Assembly (NCBI RefSeq): GCF_958979055.1
Contig: NC_084888.1
Location: 193,501 to 257,500, forward strand
Source: Alnus glutinosa
Taxonomy: Eukaryota; Streptophyta; Magnoliopsida; Fagales; Betulaceae
Direction: 5' to 3'
Length of the DNA stretch: 64,000 nucleotides
Part shown: piece after piece, positions 11,668 to 24,378 of the stretch
Layout: every line of letters begins with the position of its first letter
How positions within the stretch are numbered: position 1 is the first letter of the stretch
Program-made: the position numbers and the translations under genes
Notes under the pieces: generated by a model
The model's input: the letters and a program-made list of their open reading frames with translations, nothing else
The model's database searches: none
What the model was told of the DNA's origin: nothing

Positions 11668-13030
11668 ATGGCCTCTTTCATAGGCGTTTCGTCCATTTAC
11701 CAAACTCCCACACTCGATCTCTATAGAAGGACAGCAGCAACAACCACGCCTTTGCTCTCCTTACCCTTATGCGACAAGTCTCACTTCAATAAGGTTCTGA
11801 AAGCCTATAACACCAGCCAAAAGACCTTCTCCTTTCGTTCCACTGGTACGCTTAGGAGTGGCTCCAAGCAGCAGAGCCTTGGTTTCCTTCCCTCCGCTAT
11901 TGCTACCCCCAATTCTTCGGTCCTCAGTGAAGAGGCATTCAAAGGCCTTGGTGGTGGTTTCGCAGAAGACTCTCTGGATGACTATTATGACTCTGAGGCC
12001 GAGCCATCTTCTACTGCCTCTGCGGACCAGGACGAACTCGCCCTTTCCAAATTGGGCATGCCTAACCGCCTTGTCGATACCCTCGAGAAGCGTGGGATTA
12101 CTCACCTCTTCCCCATACAAGTACTTTACCCTCTCTCTCTCTCTCTCTACCCCCATTTTTTTTTACCCTCTATTGTTTTAGGTCTGGATGATTCATTGGC
12201 GATTGGAAAACTCAAGCCAGTTCATTCTTATCCCTATATTGCCTTAATTCCAGAGAGTATGGCTGCTAGTTCGGTTTCTATTACTTCAACAATGACACAA
12301 TATATGTATATTAGGTATTAGAATAAGTACTGCAAGTGTTCTTCAATTTAGACTCTGTTTGGTTTTGCGATTTTAAAAAGTGCGATTTAAAATAACGATT
12401 TTAAAATATGCAATTTGAAAAAAGTGATTTTTAAAATTACAATTTAGCCTTTAAAATCGCAAATTAGCCTTTAAAATTTTGTATTTTTAAAAAAGCATTA
12501 TCTTATCTGCGATTTGAAAAAACAGATTTTCTGCGTTTTCAAATCGCAATTTTTAAAAACGCAGTTTTCAAACGATTTATGTTCTACGATTTGGTTTAAA
12601 ATCACACTTATTGTCTACGAAATCGCAATTTCAAACACACCCTTAGTTGGAATGGTAGTTCTTTTGAGAGTACTTATAATCAAGTAGCAGCTTCTCTGGA
12701 TTATTAGCGACCACGTACTGCTAGGGCAATTGCTTATCGCTTTGTCATATTCTGGTATGCAACTTGTTAATTTAGTTTTTATTCCAACCCTTTGAGCAAC
12801 GTCCTTGATTATCTAACCGAGCTAAGTTAGTTGCTGCAAAATATTGCTTTCATGTCGTACTCTGTAACGTTATTTACAGAGCACATATGACCCTCAACGG
12901 CCATGAACTGATGAATATCCCCTCTATGCTTTTTGCTGGTAGTATGATATTTTGTTCCTACTATAGTGTGCTTCACATATAAAACGTCCTCTTCTTATTT
13001 CATTTCCTAGATTCTAAATTTCCATAATAA

Positions 13031-13067
<37 letters not shown>

Positions 13068-16000
13068 ATATACTCATTTTGTCCTAAATTATGCAGAGAG
13101 CTGTTTTAGTCCCTGCGCTAGAAGGTCGAGATCTCATTGCTCGTGCAAAGACTGGGACTGGGAAGACATTAGCCTTTGGGATTCCAATTATCAAACGCCT
13201 TACCGAAGATGACGAACAAAGAGGCTCTCAGAGGTATTCGCTATATCACATATTTTACTAGCTACCATTTTGAAATTTGTTTGTTCATTTGGTGTATATC
13301 ATGTTTGCAGGCGGCCTGGTCGCCTTCCTAGATTTTTAGTTCTTGCACCTACACGGGAGCTAGCAAAGCAAGTGGAGAAAGAGATTAAAGAGTCTGCACC
13401 TTATTTAAATACTGTATGTGTTTATGGAGGGGTTTCTTATGTTACGCAGCAGAGTGCCCTTTCCCGTGGAGTGGATGTGGTTGTTGGAACTCCTGGTCGA
13501 ATAATTGACCTGATAAAGGGTAACAGCCTCAAGCTGGGGGAAGTTCAATATTTGGTCCTTGATGAAGCTGATCAGATGCTTGCTGTTGGCTTTGAGGACG
13601 ATGTGGAAGTAATTTTACAAAAGCTTCCATCTGAGCGCCAGAGTATGCTTTTCTCTGCAACTATGCCTGGTTGGGTGAAGAAACTGTCACGGAAATATTT
13701 GAATAATCCTCTGACCATTGATTTGGTAAAACTTATTTCTTTTGGCTTCTTGTCTTTTCTTTCTTATTTCCCGAATAAATTTCAGAACCTTCATGTTTGC
13801 ACAAGTTCCCTGATTAGAGAATCGGATGGGATTAGGTGTATAAGTATCTCCTTATAATGCACCTTTTGAGGGGTGTTCAATCAATGTTGTTTACAGACAT
13901 TTGTGTGATGTTTACCTATTTCATATGTAGTTCATGCCATTCTTTTTTAAACATAATGGATGAGCCCTTGATGATTATTTTGATAAGAGACCATGCTGGA
14001 TTTATTTTTTTATTTTTTTTAAAAAAGTTCACATGACCAACTTCATGCTTATGGAATATGATTTGGTTCATTTATTCCATTCTCCCTTTTTACGGAATTA
14101 GCTTAACTCTTTCTTTTGGGGTAAACATTTCAAACCCTACCGACTGCTTCACAGTTTGGTTGAAGGTATGTGATATGCTACTCTGCTTGATTCGGACTGT
14201 GAACTTTTGGGACAGGTATATTGTTTTGTGCCATGACTGCTTGATGCAAGCTTCATGTTGCATAGTCACTTTTTTCAACTTCCAGTAAAAGATTCTTTTT
14301 ATGGTTAAAGTTAGCCGGCAGGTGAAAGATTTCACTTATGGCATGTGAGACCTTTTCTTGTTGGGCTTTATGTTTAGTGCAAAGGTTCTCCATCTTGTAT
14401 TAAGAAGTTTAGTATGTCATAGCTCTGATGATTCTGACACATAAAAAAAAATCAAGTAATTGCGAATTCATTAAAAAGCACAAAGGTGCAATCCATGTTT
14501 AATGTCAATGTCAAAGCTAGAATGGAATTAATTTCTAAATCTTGTTTTTATTCCTCTCTTCTTCTTCTTCATAGGTTGGTGACCGAGAAGAAAAGCTCGC
14601 AGAAGGGATCAAGCTCTATGCTATATCAGCCACTGCAACTTCAAAGCGGACCATTCTTAGTGACCTTATAACGGTAAGAGTTGGGGGTCATATATTAGTC
14701 TTGTTTTAGCTTGTGTTCAGTAATGTTAAGGAATGCCTGAAAGAGACATGACTATACACTCGTACTTGTGTGTGACTGTGATTTTGTATCTATATTTCTT
14801 TTATTCTTATTTGGTGTGTTGATACTTAGAATAATCATGCTACCCTTGTGTAAACTTCTCAACTTATAGAATTGGCTATTTACTTTGAGGCTTTTCTTTT
14901 GTTTAAAGGTCTAGTTAAATACATGTGCAAAAATTTCTATCCTTCATCATTTACTTTAAAAAAATAATAATAATAATTCCAACTCATCTTTTTTCCTTTA
15001 TATTAATCATTTTCTAGTTTTCTAATGTATCGAAGATATTGTAGTTATATGTCATTGCATCATCATTATATCTCTGTGGATGGTTTTTCTATTTTAATTT
15101 CAAAGCTAAAGGTAAGATTTCTTTTAAATTATACTGAGTGTTATAATAAATTTCAGGTTTATGCAAAGGGTGGGAAGACCATTGTTTTCACACAAACAAA
15201 ACGTGACGCTGATGAAGTCTCGATGTCATTAACAAATAGCATTGCTTCTGAGGCATTGCATGGAGATATATCTCAGCATCAGAGGGAGAGAACTTTAAAC
15301 AATTTTCGACAAGGGAAATTCACAGTGCTTGTCGCCACTGATGTTGCATCTCGTGGGCTTGATATCCCCAATGTTGATCTAGTAAGTTTGTAGAATTCCC
15401 TTATGATCCATAATTAAATTTCTATATAAATTTTGTGAGTGCTGGTACCTTGTGGATCCTAAGATACACTCTAGTATCCTAAGTATGTTAATAAAAACAT
15501 AACTTTATTTTTTCAAAAAAATAAAAGTTATGAAAAATATGATGTTCTCCATTAAAAATTAATTGCAAATTACATTCCTTCCATTGCATCTGAGATTGAA
15601 AATTAAAATTCAGCTTAATCTAACATGAGATTTCACTCCATTGATTCATGAACCATGCTTCATATAGGAAATCTTCCCTCCTACTTATAATTCGATGTTG
15701 CACCTACAAGTTTTAAGATTTTGCTTCTATCAAAAGTTCTTTGCAACCTGTTACACTTATCTCTAATATTACAGTCCAGGTAATTCTCTTGCGTATTGAA
15801 AGTCTCTTTTTCACTATTTATCCCTTTCTCCAGATTATTCACTATGAACTTCCCAATGATCCGGAGACTTTTGTGCACCGCTCTGGTCGAACTGGACGTG
15901 CAGGAAAAGAAGGTAATGCCATTCTTATGTTTACAAGTAGCCAGAGGAGAACAGTGAAATCCCTTGAGCGTGATGTGGGATGCCAGTTCGAGTTTGTTAG

Positions 16001-17889
16001 CCCACCAGCTATAGAAGAGGTTTTGGAATCATCTGCTGAGCATGTGGTTGCTACTCTTAGTGGAGTTCATTCAGAGTCTGTCTCGTTTTTCACCCCAACC
16101 GCTCAAAAATTAATTGAAGAACAGGGAATAAGTGCTCTTGCTGCTGCACTAGCACAATTGAGTGGATTCTCCAGACCTCCTTCATCCCGGTCTCTCATCA
16201 ATCATGAGCAGGTAAATGATAAGCCCTCCATTTTCAGTTTGAAGTTAACAAGTTGTAAATGGTCTCTCATCGATAATAGCAGTTAAATGATGAGCGTTAT
16301 GTTTTCAGATTAAAGCTTACAAGTCCTCAAATTTTCCTGTCAGCATTTTGTCCTCCGGGAAATAGACAGTACTGGAGTGTTGAAATGTAGTTGGTTCATT
16401 TTTGTCTTCAAATAATTATTAACTCAACCGAATGTTTGTGAAAGAAATAGTGCCTACTTGAGTAGTGGAATCAGCTGAACCCTCGAGTGCCAAGAGCCTA
16501 GTCTCAGGGCCATTGCCTGCAATATTAGATAATTCCTACAGCTATGGTGAATTTGTCAATATAGAAATTTTATATGCAAAGATATTTTTGCTAAAAGGAC
16601 TTACAAAAAAAATATTTGTTGTGCTAAAACGATTTTTCAGTCGGGTGTATTATTAATTTTTTTTTAACCTTAAAATTTTATGGTGTTATTTAGTGCCTTC
16701 TACTGCGGTCTTATAATTCATTTTTACTGGATACTTTCATTGCAGGGATGGGTTACACTGCAATGGACTCGAGATCCAGCTTCTTCTAGTAGATACCTGT
16801 CCGCTAGATCTGTCACTGGGTTTCTTTCAGACATTTATCCTGCAGCTGCTGATGAAGTTGGAAAAATACATTTAATTGCAGATGAAAGGGTCTGTATCTA
16901 CACTATGCTTTGATTATTCTGTTCTAGCATCTCTTTGTTGATGGATTGTTTTTTTTAGCATAAGTCGTTGATGTTGCTTATATCAGGTTCAAGGAGCAGT
17001 TTTTGATCTTCCAGAGGAGGCTGCAAAAGAATTGCTAAATAGGCAACTACCACCTGGAAATACTATTTCCAAGATCACCAAGGTTGATTATAAATTTGGT
17101 CCCTTTCTCATTGTAGTTGTTTCTGCATGATGCCATGTGTTGTTTGTGCTGGCTATGATTTGATCCATTTGAAGTTTTCCCATGTATTTATGTACTCTGC
17201 TCTCTTTCTCTAGGTATGAGTTCCTGGATTAACTACTAACACAGACATAAATGTTTTTCCCTTCTTTTTTAATGACAGTTGCCTGCTTTGCAAGATGATG
17301 GGCCTCCGAGTGATTACTATGGCAAATTTTCTGGCAGGGATCGGAATAACAGACGAGGATCTGGGGATCGGAAAGGTTTTAGAAGCTCACGTGGTTGGGA
17401 TGGTGGTCGAGACTCTGCTAGCGATGATGGTTTATTTAGGAGTGGTGGTCGGAGTGGTGGTCGGAGTTATAGAGGTGACAACAACAGGTCGCGGTTTTCA
17501 AGAAGCAGTGCGGATGATTGGCTAATTGGAGGTAGACAGTCAAGAACCCAGGACAGGTATATCTCTTTTAGGAACTCATAAGTTAATGCCTTAATGGGCT
17601 TTGAAAGTGATACATAGTCTACAAGGGTGGAGTTAGCCACTGATTATTTTATTTTCCTGCTAAGACCCGGTAAGAGACCTCTTAGAGAATATTTTTGGGG
17701 GGTGATTTTATTATCAAGTTTTCGTGTTTTAAGTTAAAGGTCAAACAATGTAGCGGTTGTTAGAATAAGACTCACTAGTATCTGTATGTGCATTGCAGAG
17801 GCTTTGGAGGTTCCTTTGGAGGTTCCTGCTTTAATTGTGGACGGTCTGGGCACAGGGCATCAGAATGCCCAAATAAGCAAGACTACTAG
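11668..17889 (+). CDS. RH3: chloroplast DEAD-box ATP-dependent RNA helicase RH3
   Basis: Ten exons (11668-12120, 13097-13233, 13311-13725, 14575-14673, 15157-15381, 15834-16211, 16746-16889, 16987-17082, 17279-17556, 17799-17889) give 771 aa without a frame break. The start MASFIGVSS opens a Ser/Thr-rich plastid transit peptide; the frame upstream of it has no ATG. Motifs: Q motif FPIQ 148-151, Walker A AKTGTGKT 168-175, PTRELA 210-215, DEAD 281-284, SAT 312-314, [10 protein letters not shown] 458-467. A GUCT domain follows (about 560-650), then a Gly/Arg/Ser-rich tail and a CCHC zinc knuckle (C752, C755, H760, C765) at the extreme C-terminus. In Arabidopsis RH3 (748 aa) aids plastid group II intron splicing and 50S ribosome assembly and is essential. 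The exon 7 donor is an unusual GTCTGT but is fixed by frame. Intron 1 carries a Tourist-like MITE. Confidence 0.96.
12351..12642 (+). mobile_element. Tourist-like (PIF/Harbinger) MITE in RH3 intron 1
   Basis: 292 bp, starting GACTCTGTTTGGTTTTGCG and ending CGCAATTTCAAACACACCC, flanked by TTA at 12348-12350 and 12643-12645. The ends are inverted repeats, and the interior is made of repeated GCGATTTTAAAA-type blocks. A 3-bp TTA duplication is typical of Tourist/Harbinger elements. A second copy in the opposite orientation lies at 20014-20262. Confidence 0.85.
13034..13063. repeat. (GT)n microsatellite in RH3 intron 1
   Basis: About 15 GT units just upstream of the exon 2 acceptor. Simple repeat, no further function visible. 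Confidence 0.9.
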
Positions 17890-18041
17890 TCATAATCAAC
17901 ATAAGGTTTCTTCTAGGTGGGTCTGAGGCTGCTGGTGCTGCTTGGAATTGCTTCCGATTATTCCTTTATACAGCCGGCCTGTTCAATGGGCCTAGGAGAT
18001 TGAGCGGTGCTCCAAAGAGTTCAGGAATTAACTTTTGTATT

Positions 18042-18075
<34 letters not shown>

Positions 18076-18459
18076 GCAGTATTTTCTGTGTCTGTATCTT
18101 CTTTTTGCTATTTTTCTAGAACTTAAATGTAATCTTTCTTGAATCTCTTGGCGTTGGTGACGTTTCTCAAGAGTAAAGATTTTGTAGCTGTTCTGCATTG
18201 TTTGCATATCCCTGTCTATGCAAGTTTTGTCTCTGTATCTTCTTTTTAATATTTTGTAGAACTTAAATGTCTATCTTTCTTGAATCTCTTGGCGCTGATG
18301 ACGTTTCTCAAGAGTAAAGATTTTGTAGTGGTTCTGCATTGTTTGCACAAGTTTTGACAGCAATAATTTGTTTGGATTAGGTGACCAAAAAATTCATTAG
18401 ATAAAAGAGTAAATAGTAGAAGGTGAAAGTGTTCTAAGGCCACCCTCAAAGCTTAGGCA
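17890..18459 (+). repeat. RH3 3' flank with tandem duplication
   Basis: Following the RH3 stop codon there is a (CT)n tract (about 18043-18072) and then two tandem copies of a roughly 140-bp unit, about 18084-18224 and 18226-18358. Both contain GAACTTAAATGT, CTTGAATCTCTTGGCG, TCAAGAGTAAAGATTTTGTA and TTCTGCATTGTTTGCA. They differ by scattered substitutions and a small indel, so the duplication is not brand new. The first copy is probably 3' UTR of RH3. Two copies may give alternative poly(A) positions; this is inference. Confidence 0.8.
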
Positions 18460-19290
18460 ATGATAACATATGTTTGGAAGTCTCGTTGTTATCTGATCCA
18501 ATTGGTGCTTCTGCATCTGGTGAATGGATACCCGATTCCGTACTTTGCCGCAGTGGCTTATCTTAACCTAGAAGCTGTCATCAAGTGGCTATTTGAAGGC
18601 GCATGGGAGTGCTTGTTCAATTATGCCCTTTTAACAACAAGGAAATCACTTTCCGTCGAAACCTTTTTTTTACTTTCATGTCAAGAAGCCGTTAGATCAG
18701 GTCAATTATTTGGATTATTTTGAGTCTTTTTTATGCCTTTTAGATGTTCTAACTCTACTGGAATGACTGCTGGGTTCTCTGCGCCCGTACATGTTCTTCT
18801 ATGTTTAAGGAAAATTACTTATTTAGTTGAATAGGATCCCATGCAGTTAGGATGTTCGGATTGGGCCTGTGAGATCTACATGTCCCAGGCATATGGGGCT
18901 CTCCATGGGAGTCATGGGACTGTCCAATGGCTAAGAGGGGTTTGTAGCCCTCATTTCTATGGAGTTGGGTTTGCCTCTATCAATCTGATCCTTGGGATTG
19001 CTTGTATGTTTGGAATATCAAAAATATCTAAAACATCCTTGGAGTAACCATAGCACATGTCACAGAAGTTTGTCTTTCGATGCTTTCAATTTAACCGATA
19101 CCCCGATTACATGGACCAAAAAGAGAAAAAGACGCGAGAATTCGAAATTCTAGTAAGGCGTAGAGCCATCTTACTTGCCAAAGAGAATGTTGACGACGGT
19201 TCTGAAAACCGCTCCATTGTTAGGACCTCCATTATAGACTTCTCATTAGGCACGTATCCCTATTTGGCTACTAAAATCTGCTTTTAGAGC
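18460..19290 (+). other. unassigned ORF cluster
   Basis: Three plus-strand ORFs of 87, 68 and 76 codons (18460-18723, 18841-19047, 19057-19287) follow each other closely. They are not obviously low-complexity and do not lie opposite a known gene. I recognise no domain and saw no convincing splice pattern joining them. They could be the remains of a decayed gene or chance frames. Confidence 0.25.
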
Positions 19291-19479
19291 GGTTACACCA
19301 ATTTGATAACCAAACTTTAAAAAAATGAAAGAAAGAGAATTTTAACATGGATTTCAAAAATTGTTCATACGTAGGTAGAAAGAATTACATTCATGGGTGA
19401 GCATATAAGAAGATAAGAAACAATAATATCCCAACCAATGCTACAGTCGCAAGAACTCTTAAGAACTCGTAGCCCGTAG

Positions 19480-19880
19480 ATGTCTTGGATTAGGATCCGT
19501 AGATTCTCAAATTATGTGAATTTAGGTTGTTTTATGTATCGAACGGCATGAAAAATGCTACATATTAAAAATGTGACATGTTAACAATGAGAATTGAGTA
19601 AATTTTTATCAAATTCTTACACTTTATGTCGTATAAAAGTTTTGAGCAAAAAACTTTGTTTTGGTTTAGCAAATAATAAGCATCTCTTTAAAAGTGAAGA
19701 AAAAGGTTTTTGGAATTTTTTTATTTTTTATTTTTTACCTCGATAACATGTCATATATTTAATATGTAGCATTTCTTATGATGTTCGATGTAAAAAAAAA
19801 AAAAGCTTGAATTTACATAATTTAAGAGTTTAAAATTTCTTTAAAATTGTAGAGTATCCTAGCCATCTCAATTCAAGTTT
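19480..19880. mobile_element. fold-back element with arms of about 110 bp or more
   Basis: The left part contains GCTACATATTAAA and GACATGTT with TATCGAACGGCAT before it; the right part carries the inverted equivalents (AACATGTCATATATTTAAT, ATGTAGCATTTC, ATGTTCGATGTA). Further out, TTATGTGAATTTA on the left pairs with TAAATTC-type sequence on the right. It is a non-coding inverted-repeat transposon. The exact ends and target duplication were not resolved. Confidence 0.6.
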
Positions 19881-20013
19881 ATTTTGTCGGTTATCATTGC
19901 GTTGTTTAAAAGTAAAAACGAGTAAATGATCATTTTGACTTGCGGTGTACAAGATGGGAAATGTCACTTTCAGCATTCCATTAAGAATTGGGAGAAAAGC
20001 TTATATGGTTTAA

Positions 20014-20262
20014 GGATGCGTTTGGGATTGCGATTTCGTAGACAATAAGTGTGATTTTAAACCAAATCGCAAAACATAAATCGTTTGGAAATTGCGATTT
20101 GAAAAAGCAGAAAATCTGCTTTTTCAAATCGCAGATAAGATAATGCTTTTTTAAAAACGCAGAATTTTAAAGGCTAATTTGCAATTTTAACGGCTAAATT
20201 GCGATATTAAAAATCACTTTTTTCAAATCGCACTTTTTAAAATCGCAAACCCAAACATAGTC
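20014..20262 (-). mobile_element. Tourist-like MITE, second copy
   Basis: 249 bp, related to the copy in RH3 intron 1 but inverted. It starts GGATGCGTTTGGGATTGCG, ends AAACCCAAACATAGTC, and is flanked by TAA on both sides (20011-20013 and 20263-20265). The interior again consists of GCGATTT/AAATCGC blocks. Confidence 0.85.
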
Positions 20263-21813
20263 TAAATGTTTCACCCACGCGAATTATGGGGAGAATTAAA
20301 TCGCCATCATATAACGTTAATGACTACTAAAATATCTATAGGCCCATGCCTAACGGCATTAAAAAAAACAAAAGAAGGCATCAGACAGCTTTATTAGGAA
20401 AACTTGTAATTCTACCTTCATATTTAATTATCTTATGCTAAGTTTGTGTTAGATTAAGCCATCCATTCTAAGAATTAAACTTCATCAATATAGTTAGTTA
20501 GTAACCCTTAACCTGGTTATTGTCAACCTTCTCTGTAAGTGGCAAGTGCTTTACTTCTTCTCTTCAGGGCAAAAATACATGCACATGTGACATGCTATTG
20601 TAGCATTTATCATACTGATAAAATAAAAACACCTACAAAGTATATATGTTGCTAATTAGAACGACTGAACGTTATTGATTATCTGGGCCGGCAAGCGGTA
20701 GATATTGGCCATCCATCTGATTGAAACGAAAAGTGAGCAATGATTATGCACATGAAAACTTACACACCGGCTACTCAATTGAACAGGCCAAGTAGACGAA
20801 AAATCTAACCAAGTGCAACCGCACGCACAGAAGTCTTTGCATATGTGATATAGGGGCTTCTAATAATAAAATAGAAAATGGTTGTTCTTATTGATCATAT
20901 TGAGTTGCTCACTTAATATTTTCTCCAACTTGAAAGGGTGTTGAGATTTACTTTTTGGAAAATGCTAGAGACACTCTCATTTAATTTTCACTTTCTATAC
21001 GTCTTGACTAGCACTGCCATATGGGTTTCCCAAAAGATTCATTGACATGGTAACACAACGTGGCACTACGTACCATGTCAGTCCAAAAAAAAAAATTCCA
21101 GCCTCTTCCATGAGATGGTCGTCCAAGCCAATAAAATCTCTAAAAGTAGTCGAATAACCCTCGGAGCCATCAAGTATAGTCGCGACCACACTTGGAAGTC
21201 ATTAAGGGTGGTAGTCATGGCCGCGACCGTCGACTACCCCCACGTGGTGGTTGGGAGTGCCACTAGCAGAAAGAGGAAGGAAGAGATGAGGAGAAACACA
21301 TGTCTCCTTTGGTAAAGAGGTACATCTGCTAGTCGTGGAGGCCAGCTTCCAACAAATTTATTTTTTTTTTTTTTTTTAATATATATTTTGAAAATACTTT
21401 TTAGATTTTTGTTTTTCAAAAGCATTTTTTTAATTTACCAAACTAATTCTACAAACAATACTTTTTTCAAATATGACATCTACCGAAAACAATTCTCAAT
21501 TTTCGCCTTTTCAAAATTCAGAACTCTATTTTGAGAACTTAATTTGTTGGAGCATGGAAAAGCTCCCAACCAAGGCATTATCTAATAGTTTATCAGGTGC
21601 TTGATAAGTGTTTTAACTTGTGTCCAGTAGAAGAACAAAAATGAGCACTGAAACGTGTTTTTTTATAATCAACTTTGGATTCTCAAATTACTGAAATTCA
21701 AAAGCCCACCCACAATACTTTATGAATCACAAGAACAAATTCCAACAATTTCTTATCAAGTACTAACAATTAACAAGCAAAGCCCCATTACATGCATGAT
21801 TTCAGAACTCGAT
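20263..21813. other. intergenic, no gene seen
   Basis: AT-rich sequence between the MITE and the germin-like gene, including the latter's probable 3' UTR. Overlapping ORFs at 20995-21425 on both strands lack recognisable domains. A poly(T) run lies near 21360. Confidence 0.4.
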
Positions 21814-23175
21814 CTACTTCTTGGGAGCAAACCTAGACTTGATTTTCTCCACCTCCTTCGTACCCACCTGGAATGCCTTGGTCAAAACATTGTCAGGCAC
21901 CGGTGGTGTGGCTGCAAACAGCGTGGTAGCAATAGACTGTGTGCCTGGCAACTGGCTGTTAAACGCAACAATCGCAGCTGCAGGCACCTTTCCATTGTTC
22001 TTCTGAAAATGCACCAGCCCCCTTGGAAACACAAATATCTCACCCTTCTTGATAGATTTGGAAATGAGCACATTTGCTGTGGTTATGAAGCCCACGTCCA
22101 ATTCACCTTCGAGCACAAACGCTATCTCAGTGGCGCGCGGGTGCGTGTGTGGCGGGTTAAGGCCGCCGGGGGCATAATCAATGCGGGAGAGTGAGACACC
22201 GAGGGTGTTAAGGCCTGGAATTTTTTGGACATTGGCTGCAGTGACCAGAGAACCAAAAGTGTTGTTGGTGAGGCCTGGCTTGACCAAGCCGTCAAAGAAG
22301 AAGTCTGCTGCAGAGATGTTTGTCAAGCTCTTACACGTGAACCCATTGACGTTGACACCTGTTCATCACAGCTCATGAATTCCAATTAATTGTCGACGTT
22401 TCAAAAGTAACTTTGTCATAAATTCTCACCTTCCTAGTATTATTTTTTTTCCCTTAGATATCAGTTGCTTATAATCACCCCAATATTATTTTGTCTTTAG
22501 TTGTACTGTCTACTTCATTTTCAATCAGAAGTCATGATTAAGAAGACTTAATAAGAAACCCAAAACAACGAAAAAGGGAAAATATATCATGTGGAGCCAT
22601 GGAGCAGATATATACAGCAAAGATACAAGAACAATGTAATCATATCAACCAAGAATATAGTAGGCCTACATGATTAGCATATTCTTTTTTGGCTACCAAT
22701 AATTACTTGAAAGATTCACATGAAAGTTGATAAATTTTTCAATTTTCAATTATAATTAGCGCTGAAGTTAATAAGAAAAGGCAAAATAAAACCAAAAACA
22801 AGAATCATGATCGATCTCCTTAAAATCAATTAAAGATCTCAAGTGAGTTCACAAATATTGTACTAAATTCTCGAAAAGAAAAAGAGGAATCAAACTCATA
22901 TTATTGGGGAGAATAAGATCGAAAACCAGGGCTGCTTTTGAGCTACTTTTCTTAGAAGATGAAAGTAGAGCGTTCACTGTATTAAATACTAACACTAGCT
23001 AGTAAAATAAGGATATATGTTAAAAAGGAAAAAAAAGGAAAGAAGAGAGTAACAGGACAGGAGTACCGGAAGTGAGATCGGCAACACAAACATCTTGAAG
23101 CAAGTCAGGATCTGCGGCAGCAGCGGCCAAGACTAAAGCAAAAGTCGTAACAAACAGTGGGACAAGGGCCGCCAT
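21814..23175 (-). CDS. germin-like protein (cupin), secreted
   Basis: Two minus-strand exons (23175-23067 and 22358-21814) give 217 aa, the usual family length. The start MAALVPLFV is followed by a hydrophobic signal peptide ending near AAAA (about residues 1-21). The mature part has the paired cysteines C30 and C45, the GLNPPHTHPRATE box with metal ligands H107, H109 and E114, and GEIFVFPRGLVHFQ supplying H153. The C-terminus is EVEKIKSRFAPKK. Germins are hexameric apoplastic manganese cupins; some members have oxalate oxidase or superoxide dismutase activity, but most germin-like proteins are not proven enzymes. The sequence resembles the plant GLP5/subfamily 2 type (PGLNTLGVSLSRIDYAPGG). 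The single 708-bp intron after the signal/Cys segment is typical. Function in cell wall or defence is inferred from family. Confidence 0.95.
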
Positions 23176-23316
23176 TGGGCCGAGATTTTTGTCGTATGGT
23201 AAAGTAAGATAAGCAATCAAAGGGACGAAAAGCAGTGTGGAAAAAGACACCTAGAGAGAAAGAAATGTTGGAGAACTTTGAAACGAGGAATGTAGAAGAG
23301 ATAATAGTAGGTGGCG

Positions 23317-23325
23317 TATTTATAG
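23317..23325 (-). promoter_or_regulatory. TATA box of the germin-like gene
   Basis: CTATAAATA on the minus strand, about 140 bp upstream of the ATG at 23175. The distance fits a transcription start near 23285 and a 5' UTR of about 110 nt. Confidence 0.6.
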
Positions 23326-23775
23326 CGAGGGGTAGAGGTTCGTCATAGACACGGTCACACAGAAATGCTGTGAATGCAAAGCACGAAACGTAGCTTCGTA
23401 GACCCAAAGCAAAGTCATCACAAGGCAAATGGCCCAGAGTTTGCCACTATTTTGGGCCAGTTGACCCTATATATGTTGCGTCCCTCGCTCAACGGCCAGA
23501 TCTACTTTCATTTTATATGTATATTATATTTTTAACAATAGAATTGTGTTCTGAACCTCAATATCTAGTTCATAATCTGAGGGTAGGTTCTTAGATAAAC
23601 ATTAATCTCCTTTAAAAAATTCTCTATATTTTATTAGCATAAGAACAATTTTTAAATTGATTTAAAAACCATAACAATTTACTCTTACTGCAAAACAAAC
23701 TCAAACACTCTTAAGCTCATACCGATTCAAAGACTCCAACACCGAGACATCTTAAGGATGTACTCTTATCGAGAG

Positions 23776-23953
23776 AGACATTCGTTTGGTTCGTGGATTA
23801 GACTCTTATAATGGAACGATTATTTCATAGGAATAATAATTTTTTTGTTTGATAAAGGTCTATTCTATGGAATAGTTATTCCCAATAGACTACATTTTTC
23901 TCAAAAAAACCATTCATTATTTTATATTTTCTCTTAATTTTTATTTAAATAAA

Positions 23954-23986
<33 letters not shown>

Positions 23987-24378
23987 CCCTTACACTGGCT
24001 CTAGCTGACCACCCATTAAGGTGGTTGGCCAGCCACATAAGGAGCTGGGGGTGGTTGCAGCCACCCCCGGCTCTTTGGTAAATTGGGGTGGTTGGTCACT
24101 CACCCATTTTCAAATTTTTGGTTTTTTTTTTTATTATTTTTAATAATTTGAGTTTTTTTTTTTAACTCTTTTTTTAAAAAATAATAATAATAATAATAAT
24201 AATGTGTAGTTTTTTAGTAATTTTGATTGGATTCCAATTAAAGTAATTGAATTATTACCAAACTAAAGAGTAGGAATAGCTATTTCATTCCACTCTTTTT
24301 TATTCCTGATAATAAATATTCTATTTTTTAATGAAATATTCATTTTACAAACCAAACGACCAAACAAGGCCTTATTAG
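23776..24378. mobile_element. non-autonomous inverted-repeat transposon with GC-rich core
   Basis: The ends mirror each other: TTCGTTTGGTTCGTGGATTA on the left against AAACCAAACGACCAAACAAG on the right. They are followed inward by related ATTATTTCAT/ATGAAATATT and GGAATAGTTATTCC/GGAATAGCTATTTC blocks. The centre (about 23990-24115) is a GC-rich block of GGTGGTTGGCCAGCCAC type, resembling the core of the element at 812-1826. No coding. Exact termini and target duplication were not resolved. A relative with GGCTATTCC/GGAATAGTCATTCC blocks occurs at about 31030-31250. Confidence 0.55.

Noticed and set aside
11767-12156. 129-codon minus-strand ORF opposite RH3 exon 1
   Set aside because: Shadow of the RH3 coding exon on the other strand; RH3 is supported by domain content.
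21655-22378. Plus-strand ORFs over the germin-like exon 2, the longest of 179 codons
   Set aside because: Antisense shadows; the minus strand encodes a complete cupin with all metal ligands.
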